Source: Verrucomicrobiota bacterium (GTDB lineage: Bacteria > Verrucomicrobiota > Verrucomicrobiia > Opitutales > Opitutaceae). From it: a stretch of 6,329 nucleotides of DNA. Of the stretch, positions 1-5,076 are shown in pieces; position 1 is the first letter of the stretch, and each line of letters opens with the position of its first letter. The stretch is taken from positions 1 through 6,329 of the forward strand of contig JAUPWC010000157.1 of assembly GCA_030916665.1 (NCBI GenBank), written 5' to 3'. The notes under the pieces are model-generated. The model was not told where the DNA came from, did no database searches, and was given only the letters and a program-made list of their open reading frames with translations. The position numbers were made by a program, and so were the translations under genes.

Positions 1-575
1 AACAGGCCGCACTGGCGCAACGCATCCTCGGAGAATTTCCGCTTCAGCATCGCGGCCGCGAGCCCGGAGTCCTCGACGGGGGCGAAGCCGATCTTGAAAT
101 CCTCGGCCAGTTCCGGCGTGAACTTCCGGTTCTTCGCCCAGTAGTCGCGGATGAATTCGCCGTGGGGAGTGGTCGCGAGGAAGGCCTGCCGGTAGTAGTC
201 GGCCGCGAGATCGTGGATGTCGAAGATCTCCTGGCGCAGCGAGCGCGTCTCCTTCGAAGGGCCGCCGGAGCCCTCCTCGTATTCGAGCGCGAAGCCGAAG
301 CGCTGCGCGATGGCCTCGACCGCCTCGGTGAACTGCAGGCCTTCGGTCTCCATCACGAAGTTGATGGCGTCGCCGGCCTTGCCGCAGCCGAAGCACTTGA
401 AGAAGCCCTTGTCGGCCGAAACATTAAACGACGGGGTCTTCTCCGAGTGGAAGGGGCACAACCCCTTGAACCGCCCGCCGCCGGCCTTCTTCAGCGACAC
501 GACGCGGATGACGACGTCGTGGATGTTCACGCGGTTTTTTAGGTCGCGGAGGCTTTCTGTTTTGATGACGGGCAC
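1..575 (-). CDS. dnaG: DNA primase DnaG, N-terminal part (C-terminus beyond left edge)
   Basis: DnaG makes the RNA primers for lagging-strand and origin DNA synthesis, acting with the replicative helicase. The 191 codons visible here cover the zinc-binding domain and the beginning of the catalytic core. The CHC2 zinc finger is intact: Cys40-Pro-Phe-His43 and Cys61-Phe-Gly-Cys64, matching the residue numbers of the E. coli ligands, with the family signature SEKTPSF directly after His43. Further on, the motif FGCGKAGDAINFVM and the helix ending QRFGFALEYEEGSG are typical of DnaG. I chose the GTG at 575 because it gives the E. coli spacing to the zinc finger and no in-frame ATG lies upstream. 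No Shine-Dalgarno sequence precedes it; instead there is a 14-nt pyrimidine run immediately before the start. The TOPRIM catalytic residues and helicase-binding domain are outside the window. The gene is divergent from the DUF362 gene. Family assignment is very secure; the exact start is likely. Confidence 0.97.
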   Translation of the reverse strand, partial: MPVIKTESLRDLKNRVNIHDVVIRVVSLKKAGGGRFKGLCPFHSEKTPSFNVSADKGFFKCFGCGKAGDAINFVMETEGLQFTEAVEAIAQRFGFALEYEEGSGGPSKETRSLRQEIFDIHDLAADYYRQAFLATTPHGEFIRDYWAKNRKFTPELAEDFKIGFAPVEDSGLAAAMLKRKFSEDALRQCGL

Positions 576-593
576 GGGGAGGGAAGGAATCTG

Positions 594-656
594 CTGGAGC
601 GGCGGTCCGTGACCGCCGTCGAGGGACGGACCGGCGCTCACAGACCGCCGCTACAG
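594..656. repeat. 63-bp imperfect palindrome built of two hairpins (REP/BIME-like)
   Basis: The arms 594-618 and 632-656 are reverse complements at 22 of 25 positions; the mismatches are 597/653, 608/642 and 613/637. The core 598-607 (AGCGGCGGTC) pairs perfectly with 643-652. Each arm is itself a hairpin. In the left arm, 600-607 pairs perfectly with 611-618 around a CGT loop. In the right arm, 632-639 pairs with 643-650 around ACA with one mismatch. A 13-nt centre (619-631) separates them. Paired inverted hairpins in an intergenic gap are the layout of REP/BIME elements mobilised by RAYT transposases, so I infer such an element. It is too far from any 3' end and lacks a T-run, so it does not look like a terminator. 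Copy number cannot be judged from one window. Confidence 0.8.
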
Positions 657-659
657 TGT

Positions 660-688
660 TTGCGGAATTCCTTGGCGGGAAGTTTAAA
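660..688 (+). promoter_or_regulatory. Weak candidate sigma-70 promoter for the DUF362 gene
   Basis: TTGCGG at 660-665 and TTTAAA at 683-688 are separated by exactly 17 nt. They match the -35 and -10 consensus at 3 of 6 and 4 of 6 positions. Transcription would begin near 695, leaving about 60 nt before the ATG at 757. The -10 lies inside the AT-rich centre of a dyad at 674-700. The match is weak and could be chance; it is listed because it is the only AT-rich patch in this gap. Confidence 0.25.
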
Positions 689-700
689 CTTTTCCCCGCC
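674..700. repeat. AT-centred dyad, GGCGGG ... CCCGCC
   Basis: A perfect 12-bp palindrome AAGTTTAAACTT (680-691) is flanked by GGCGGG (674-679) and its reverse complement CCCGCC (695-700). The right side has three extra bases, so the outer arms pair with a bulge. It sits between divergent dnaG and the DUF362 gene. It could be an operator overlapping the candidate -10, or a degenerate hairpin of the neighbouring palindromic repeat. No terminator role is expected because no gene ends here. Confidence 0.5.
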
Positions 701-756
701 GCCGCTGTCTGTCAGGTTGCGCGCCCGCGCCGACTTCCGGCCGATCGCCTTTTTTC

Positions 757-1806
757 ATGCGCCTTCCCTCGCTCAAATCCACGCTCTGTCTCGTCCTCAT
801 CGCCTGCCAGGGCCTCCGCGCCGCCGAGCCCGCTGCGCCGTTGGCCCCGCTGTTCGAGCACCGCCTGAACGATTTCAGCGACGCCGACTACCGCTACGCC
901 GTCGAGCAGACGATCCAGGAGTTCGAGCGCAGCTCCGGCCGCACGCTCGTTCCCGGCGCCAAGAAAAAGGCCGGCATCAAGATTTACGCCGACTCCGGCC
1001 CGGGCCTCGCCACGCCCTTCGGTCTGGTGCGCGCCGTGATCACCGCCCTTGAGAAGCGCGGTTTCGAGAAGCAGGACATCTTCCTCGTCGGCCTGAACCC
1101 CCTGCGCCTGCGCCTCACGGGATTCCTGCCGTCGTATTCCACGGGCGTCGCGCCGTTTCCCGGGCATCCGGTCTTCGTGCTGGAGTCGGGCAAGTTCTAC
1201 GATCCGGCCTGGTTCTACGACAGCCCGCTGCCGGCCCGGTTCGACGCCGTGCTGACCGAGCAGGCCGCCAAGCGCGCCGCCGGCGGCAAGGCCGAGACGA
1301 CCGTCGAGGAGGACCGCAAGAGCTTCCTCGCCACCCCGCTGTTCCTCGACGCCGATTTCTGGATCAACCTGCCGGTCTATACCGACCATCCGGTGCTCGG
1401 CATCAACGGCTCGCTGGTCAACGCCACCCTCTGGAACGCGAGCAACACCTTCCGCTTCTTCAGGAGTCCCGCGACTGCCCCGGCCGCCGTGGCGGAGATG
1501 GCGGCCATTCCCGAACTGCGCGAGACCTGGGCGCTGAGCATTGCGAGCCTCCAGCTCTACCAGTTCATCGGTGGCCCGTTCTTCAACTCGCTCTACACCG
1601 CCTCGGAGCCGCGCCTGCTCGCCAGCGCCGATCCGGTGCTGCTCGACTCCGTGCTCCTGCTCCGCATGAACGCCGCCCGCAAACGCGCCGGTTTCGACCC
1701 CATTTCTGACGACGACGCCCGCGTGCTGGAATTCGCCCGCCAGCTCGGCGTAGGTTCGACGGATGCGCAGCACGCCGAAATCCGCAAGGTGGGAGACACA
1801 AAGTGA
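757..1806 (+). CDS. Exported DUF362 domain-containing protein
   Basis: 349 aa; biochemical role unknown. The N-terminus is a signal sequence: Arg2/Lys7, then a hydrophobic core to about residue 20. It reads either as a lipobox (L14-I15-A16-C17) or as signal peptidase I cleavage near R21-A22-A23, so it is envelope-located either way. The DUF362 (PF04015) pattern is spread through the chain. A helix VRAVITALEKRGF (91-103) is followed by DIFLVGLN. The INLP core begins at 203 and is followed by the loop with D210-H211 and N222. A Gly-Gly-Pro stands at 272-274. The best-conserved stretch is LLASADPVLLDSVLLLRM (287-304), matching the family's DPV-x-x-D motif, followed by a C-terminal helix ending in GVG. 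The usual lysines of the INLPKLKTH-type loop are absent (V206, Y208), and there is no cysteine after residue 17, so no Fe-S cluster site is visible. The start has no Shine-Dalgarno but a 9-nt pyrimidine run before ATG. It is probably monocistronic. Confidence 0.75.
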   Translation: MRLPSLKSTLCLVLIACQGLRAAEPAAPLAPLFEHRLNDFSDADYRYAVEQTIQEFERSSGRTLVPGAKKKAGIKIYADSGPGLATPFGLVRAVITALEKRGFEKQDIFLVGLNPLRLRLTGFLPSYSTGVAPFPGHPVFVLESGKFYDPAWFYDSPLPARFDAVLTEQAAKRAAGGKAETTVEEDRKSFLATPLFLDADFWINLPVYTDHPVLGINGSLVNATLWNASNTFRFFRSPATAPAAVAEMAAIPELRETWALSIASLQLYQFIGGPFFNSLYTASEPRLLASADPVLLDSVLLLRMNAARKRAGFDPISDDDARVLEFARQLGVGSTDAQHAEIRKVGDTK

Positions 1807-1808
1807 TT

Positions 1809-1882
1809 TGCAGGGCCGGGTCTCCGAACCCCGCCTTCGCTCGATCCTGATGCCGCGCCCGAGGCGGAAACCCCGCCCTGCA
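1809..1882. repeat. 74-bp inverted-repeat element between convergent genes
   Basis: Positions 1809-1826 and the reverse complement of 1865-1882 agree at 16 of 18 bases; both begin TGCAGGGC, followed by a variable base and GGGT. Inside, CCGCCT (1831-1836) pairs with AGGCGG (1862-1867), and a small hairpin GGGT-loop-ACCC lies at 1818-1831. The element begins 2 bp after the DUF362 stop codon and ends 38 bp from the end of the convergent PH-domain gene. It could therefore act as a two-way terminator or transcript-end stabiliser. There is no T-run on either strand, so a dispersed palindromic repeat is the first guess. The rest of the gap (1883-1920) shows nothing recognisable. Confidence 0.7.
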
Positions 1883-1920
1883 CCTTGGCAATTCATCCGT
1901 TCCGGCGGCGAGCAGCCAAC

Positions 1921-2925
1921 CTAAAGGACACCACGCAGCGCCCGGGCCTCGGCGGCGAGTTCCTTGGCCGCGGTGAGCAGGTCGCTGTCGCCTGACACGG
2001 TTGGCAAGGGCGACGGGACCGGGGTGCGTTTCTCGTCCGGATCGCCCAGACCGCTTTCGCGGAACCGGCGCAACCGCTCGAGAATGAGGTCCCGGATCTC
2101 GTTCGCATTGGTGACGCTGTGAAATAGTCCGAGGTGCATGTCTTCGCCTCCGTGGGGGTTGCCGTGGCTGTCGGATCCGCCGCTGCCGCCGCCGGCGGAC
2201 TGCACTTTCACGTCGGACAGGCCGAGCAGGCGCTGGAGCGGTCCCTGAGATACCTCGACCTGCTGGATGTTGGCGAAGCTCATGGTGGACTCGTTGACCT
2301 TCCAGATGCCGTGGCGGATGCGCAGGCTGCGGTCGGTGACCATATACCAGCGCAGGTCGTAGTCCATGCGCGCGAGCAGGAAAGTGACCGGCAGCTGCAG
2401 AACATAGACAATGAGGCCGACGATCTCGAAAAGCCAGATCACGAGCATGGCGGGCTTGGGCAGCTGGGAGAGGAATCCGACCATGCCGTTGCGCCAGGCG
2501 TAGAAACCCTGCAGCGGGCCGAGCTTCTTCTTCGACTTCCGGTTTTGCTCAAATTCCCGGCCCGCGGCCTCGGCCTGCGTTTTGATTCCGGAGACCACGC
2601 TGTTCACGGTCCGCTCGACGGTGTTGTTGCCGGGCGCGGCCTGTGCTGCGGCAGGAGTCGCCGGAGCGGTGGCGGCCGGCTTGGGCGGAGTGGACTGGAG
2701 GCGTTTTTCTTCCACGCGGTCGCCGAGGTCGGAAAAGACGCCAAACCAGAAGATGATGCCGGCGAGGGCTCCGACCTGCGCCACACCCCACTTGAGGAGC
2801 CGGAGGTTGAGGAAGTTCCGGCCCGCGCGGAAGACTCGCAGCGAGGCCGGATCGCCGTGCGGGGCCTGGGGCTCGGGCGGCACGCGCAGCCAGTGAAGCA
2901 GCAGTTCGGTGAGGCGCTGATACAT
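1921..2925 (-). CDS. Membrane protein with one bPH2 (YdbS-like) PH domain and His/Gly-rich insertion
   Basis: 334 aa. A short N-terminal region is followed by a first membrane segment at about 47-65. A Pro/Ala-rich, probably disordered stretch covers about 78-100, then a basic patch (KSKKK, 130-134) and a second membrane segment at about 158-184. The bPH2 domain (PF03703, formerly DUF304) spans about 186-285. It has the family pattern DYDLRWYMVTDRSLRIRHG, the NIQQVEVSQGPLQRLLGLSDV strands (N219 onward), and a final helix ANEIRDLILERL (274-285). Between the last two elements lies an insertion rich in Gly, Ser and His (245-264; His254, 258, 264). The C-terminal tail (313-334) is a charged helix resembling that of the upstream neighbour. 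It starts 4 nt after the stop of the upstream PH gene, with no Shine-Dalgarno, so coupled translation is likely. The known paralogous pair is Bacillus ydbS-ydbT, sigma-W controlled and linked to bacteriocin resistance. Whether that function applies here is unknown. Confidence 0.85.
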   Translation of the reverse strand: MYQRLTELLLHWLRVPPEPQAPHGDPASLRVFRAGRNFLNLRLLKWGVAQVGALAGIIFWFGVFSDLGDRVEEKRLQSTPPKPAATAPATPAAAQAAPGNNTVERTVNSVVSGIKTQAEAAGREFEQNRKSKKKLGPLQGFYAWRNGMVGFLSQLPKPAMLVIWLFEIVGLIVYVLQLPVTFLLARMDYDLRWYMVTDRSLRIRHGIWKVNESTMSFANIQQVEVSQGPLQRLLGLSDVKVQSAGGGSGGSDSHGNPHGGEDMHLGLFHSVTNANEIRDLILERLRRFRESGLGDPDEKRTPVPSPLPTVSGDSDLLTAAKELAAEARALRGVL

Positions 2926-2929
2926 GGCG

Positions 2930-3451
2930 TCAGGTGCGGCGGGCGAGTTGTTCGCGCAGGGCGCGGAGTTCGGCCGCGGCTTCGCGCAGGGCGACGACCA
3001 CTTCGTCGGAATTGGCGGCCGGGTGGGTGGCGGCGGGAGCGGAGGCGGGGTGATCTTTCACGCCGCGCATGCGCGCGTAGAGAAAGTCGCGCAGCGGCTC
3101 GAATTCCTTGATGCCCTCGATGGTCATTTCGGCGGAACTGCTGCCGGAGGCGGTCTGCACGAGGATGCGCGCCAAGCCGAGCCAACGCTCCACGACGTTG
3201 GACTTGAGATGGATGTCCTGGATGCGCGCGTAGTTCACGATGACCTCCTTGCGGAACAGGATGCCCCAGCGCATGGAGATGCCGTCGTCCGTGAAATTGT
3301 AGCGCATCGTGTGGTAGCGGAAATACAGCGGCAGCACGAGGAACGGAAACGCCGGCGGAAACACGAGCGCGGACAGCAGATAGTAGGTCCACAGCGATTT
3401 GTCGGGACGCTCGATCGCCTGGATCTGCCGGTCAAGGACGGGGTCGGTCAT
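2930..3451 (-). CDS. Membrane protein with one bPH2 (YdbS-like) PH domain
   Basis: 173 aa from the ATG at 3451. Residues 1-19 form a polar leader. About 20-46 is hydrophobic with a central PP, so it is either one long membrane span or a hairpin. The bPH2 domain (PF03703) covers about 48-128: RYHTMRYNFTDDGISMRWGI, then VNYARIQDIHLKSNVVERWLGL, ILVQTASG, and the closing helix beginning IEGIKEFEPLRDFL. After an Ala/Pro linker (136-147), the tail 148-173 is a charged helix rich in Ala, Glu, Arg and Leu. The reading frame extends to an ATG at 3523, but the extra 24 residues (METPPCLATALV...) look unlike family N-termini. The start at 3451 gives the compact YdbS-like form and is preceded by a 14-nt pyrimidine run. 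The stop at 2930 is 4 nt from the next gene, also bPH2. The two products probably assemble together in the inner membrane (inference). Confidence 0.85.
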   Translation of the reverse strand: MTDPVLDRQIQAIERPDKSLWTYYLLSALVFPPAFPFLVLPLYFRYHTMRYNFTDDGISMRWGILFRKEVIVNYARIQDIHLKSNVVERWLGLARILVQTASGSSSAEMTIEGIKEFEPLRDFLYARMRGVKDHPASAPAATHPAANSDEVVVALREAAAELRALREQLARRT

Positions 3452-3532
3452 GGGGAGGAGGAAAGCCGGTGCGTTGCCCGGGCGCAAGACTAGGGCCGTT
3501 GCAAGACACGGCGGCGTTTCCAAGAGTCGCAG

Positions 3533-4027
3533 CTATTTGGCGGTCTCGCTGCGTTGCAACGCAGCGCGCACCCGCCCTGTCGCCGGCTGGCCTGTGGCCG
3601 TGTCCACGATCCAAAACTCGCAGTAGCTGTTGTTGCCCAGAAATTGCGCGTCGGTGGCGAAGCGCAGCTGGTAGGCGTGCTCGCTGAGCGCATTGAGCTG
3701 AAGTTCCGCCAACCCGGTGAAGACGCCGCGAACGAAAACCACCTTGAGCCGGCGCAATCCGGCTTGGAGAGACACCGGCGTCAGCCAGCCCTCCCGGCCT
3801 GCGCTGACCGGCGCGCCGTCGATCGCCGCGATGAACGTCGTAAAATTGTCGAGCATTGTGCTCGTCTCCTCCGAGCCGGTGATGCTGGCGGGAGGCAGTT
3901 CGATCACCGGCGGCGGTGGAAGCGGAGCCGGGGCTTCAGCGACGGCCGGAGCCGTTTGGGTGGTCGTGCAGCCGGCCAGCGCCAGCAGGGCGAGAATCAG
4001 GAGCAGCGGTGGGGCGGGGCGGCGCAT
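3533..4027 (-). CDS. Small putative lipoprotein, unknown function
   Basis: 164 aa. The signal peptide has Arg2-Arg3, a hydrophobic core LLLILALLALA, and a clear lipobox L17-A18-G19-C20. Thr at +2 predicts release to the outer membrane if Lol sorting applies. A Pro/Ala linker (26-48, with PLPPPP at 35-40) leads to a compact domain at about 60-152. That domain is mostly predicted beta: FIAAIDGAPV, PVSLQAGLRRLKVVFVRG, AELQLNALSEHAYQLRFAT, and YCEFWIVDTATGQP (135-148). The pattern of a residue pair IDG, a L-x-x-G turn, a Y-x-L-R-F strand and a closing W-I-V-D strand resembles small beta-sandwich lipoproteins of Gram-negative bacteria that I cannot name. It is the first gene of a minus-strand run with the two bPH2 genes; the gap to the chosen start of the next gene is 81 nt. 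A terminator separates it from the gene upstream, so it needs its own promoter or read-through. I do not recognise a specific family. Confidence 0.75.
   Translation of the reverse strand: MRRPAPPLLLILALLALAGCTTTQTAPAVAEAPAPLPPPPVIELPPASITGSEETSTMLDNFTTFIAAIDGAPVSAGREGWLTPVSLQAGLRRLKVVFVRGVFTGLAELQLNALSEHAYQLRFATDAQFLGNNSYCEFWIVDTATGQPATGRVRAALQRSETAK
3547..3566. repeat. 20-bp perfect palindrome inside lipoprotein gene 3' end
   Basis: CGCTGCGTTG (3547-3556) is followed without a spacer by its exact reverse complement (3557-3566). In RNA it folds as an 8-bp stem with a UGCA tetraloop. It lies in the codons for residues A155-S160 of the lipoprotein, about 95 nt upstream of the chosen start of the first bPH2 gene. 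It may be a protein-binding dyad, an RNA processing hairpin, or coincidence of codon choice. No T-run follows on the minus strand. Confidence 0.7.
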
Positions 4028-4041
4028 GATTCCGGTTCAGC

Positions 4042-4069
4042 AAAAAGCGCACGAGATGATCGTGCGCTT
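4042..4069 (-). terminator. Intrinsic terminator after the IPT/TIG lipoprotein gene
   Basis: Read on the minus strand, AAGCGCACGA is followed by a 5-nt loop and its exact reverse complement TCGTGCGCTT, a 10-bp perfect stem (4069-4060 with 4054-4045). The stem's last two Ts run on into three more (five T in all, 4046-4042), the classic Rho-independent layout. It lies 25 nt after the stop codon of the gene ending at 4095 and 15 nt before the next minus-strand start at 4027. It marks the end of the upstream transcript or attenuates read-through into the lipoprotein-bPH2 run. Confidence 0.88.
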
Positions 4070-4094
4070 GGTGTTTGGAAGATGACGGGCCGGC

Positions 4095-5003
4095 TCAGTT
4101 GGCGGTGACGGTGACGGCGACGCTGCTTTCGCCGGCGCTGCTCCGGAAGAACAGCGAGCCGCTGCCGGGTTTGCCGCCCTGGATCGGCACGGTGACGCTC
4201 GCCTGACCGGAGGGAACCATCACGACGGGCATGACGACGCTCTCGGGCACATCGGTGGTCACGTCGATCAGCAAGCCGCCGGCGGGGGCGGGCTGCGGGA
4301 TGGTGAAGGTGAGCGCCTGCTGCTCGCCCGGGCGGAGAGAAACGGAGCTCGGCGAGACCAGGAAGCTGATCGCGTCCACCCGGAAGCTGCCCACGTCGAG
4401 GCTGCCGGCGGCGCCGCGCACCATGAGCTTGTAGCTGCGGCCGGGTTCCACGGCGGGCACGAAGAAGCTCAGAGAACTGGGCGACTCGAAGACCGTGCGC
4501 GTGGGGTTGCTGTCGAAATAGACGATGTCAGCGGGCGAGAAACCGGCGCCGAGGATGCTCACGCGGGAGCCGACCGGAGCGCGCGTAGCCTCGGCACGAA
4601 TCACGTAGCGGCCGGAGATGTTGAGCGACTGCAGTTCGGAATAGATGTCCTGCACGTCCGAGCTGCCCTTGGTCATGTATTCGCAGATGAAGTAGTAGGT
4701 CGCGTTGGTGCGGCTGGCGGGGAGCTGGTAGTCGAACTCCCAGAGGTCGGCACCGGCGGGGCTGCGGTTCATGGCGTAGCCCTGGCCGTCGATGATGATG
4801 CGGGGGCGGATCGTGGCGGTCTCGACCTGACGGCTGGCGCGGAAGCTGGCCGAGATGGTGTAGATCTGCGACGGGTTCTGCGGGACAGTCTCGGGCGTGA
4901 GGTTCGTGATCGTCAGGTTGCAGCCGCTGACCAGCAGCAGCATGAGCAAGGCGATGAGTGCCGGGAAAATTCTGCTCGCTTGGAGGGAGGGAGTCTTGTG
5001 CAT
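4095..5003 (-). CDS. Putative outer-membrane lipoprotein with IPT/TIG and Ig-like domains
   Basis: 302 aa from the ATG at 5003. The signal sequence (Lys3, Arg11, then FPALIALLMLLLVSG) ends in a lipobox V25-S26-G27-C28; Asn at +2 does not signal inner-membrane retention. Mature domains appear all-beta. Residues about 30-135 form an Ig-like region with ISASF, RIIIDG and LWEFDYQLP strands. Residues about 137-209 fit IPT/TIG: the motif SRVSILGAGFSPAD (146-159), then IVYFDSNPTRTVF, LSFFVPAV-x-PG-x-x-Y and KLMVRGAAG. Residues about 212-302 form a second Ig-like sandwich starting FLVSPSSVSLRPGEQQALTF. An upstream in-frame ATG at 5126 would add 41 residues that overlap hemW and hide the signal peptide, so it is rejected. 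The protein probably has a surface-binding or structural role; no catalytic motif is seen. It is divergent from hemW across 73 bp and ends at a strong terminator, so it is probably monocistronic. Confidence 0.8.
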   Translation of the reverse strand: MHKTPSLQASRIFPALIALLMLLLVSGCNLTITNLTPETVPQNPSQIYTISASFRASRQVETATIRPRIIIDGQGYAMNRSPAGADLWEFDYQLPASRTNATYYFICEYMTKGSSDVQDIYSELQSLNISGRYVIRAEATRAPVGSRVSILGAGFSPADIVYFDSNPTRTVFESPSSLSFFVPAVEPGRSYKLMVRGAAGSLDVGSFRVDAISFLVSPSSVSLRPGEQQALTFTIPQPAPAGGLLIDVTTDVPESVVMPVVMVPSGQASVTVPIQGGKPGSGSLFFRSSAGESSVAVTVTAN

Positions 5004-5076
5004 TGGGTTGAAAATCTGACGGAACCGCCGGGGCCGCGCAGGCCGTTGGCTGACCGTTAATTGAAGAACTCTCATA
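5004..5076. other. Divergent intergenic region, lipoprotein gene / hemW
   Basis: These 73 bp must hold, or lie near, the start signals for both flanking genes unless promoters reach into the coding regions. I looked for -35/-10 pairs on both strands and found none with acceptable spacing. TTGGCT at 5046 lies 21 nt from CATAAT at 5073, which overlaps the hemW start codon. A GAAG at 5063-5066 is at most a weak ribosome-binding site for the ATG at 5077. Confidence 0.5.

Noticed and set aside
162..612. Plus-strand frames at 162-542 and 217-612
   Set aside because: They lie antisense to the unmistakable dnaG reading with an intact zinc finger.
1276..1287. 12-bp GC palindrome (GCCGCCGGCGGC) in the DUF362 gene
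   Set aside because: It comes from repeated Ala/Gly codons in G+C-rich coding sequence and is expected by chance.
712..1896. 394-codon open frame on the minus strand over the DUF362 gene
   Set aside because: It is rich in Gly, Arg, Ala and Glu, has no family features, and mirrors a plus-strand gene with a signal peptide and clear motifs. High G+C makes such antisense frames common.
2134..3111. 325-codon plus-strand frame over the bPH2 genes
   Set aside because: Low-complexity shadow of two minus-strand genes that carry membrane segments and recognisable PH domains.
3495..3512. Small hairpin GCCGT/ACGGC between the lipoprotein and bPH2 genes
   Set aside because: The stem is only 5 bp with an 8-nt loop and no T-run; it is too weak to call a terminator.
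3452..3523. N-terminal extension of the upstream bPH2 protein to an ATG at 3523
   Set aside because: The 24 added residues do not look like the family N-terminus; the ATG at 3451 gives the compact form. It is not fully excluded.
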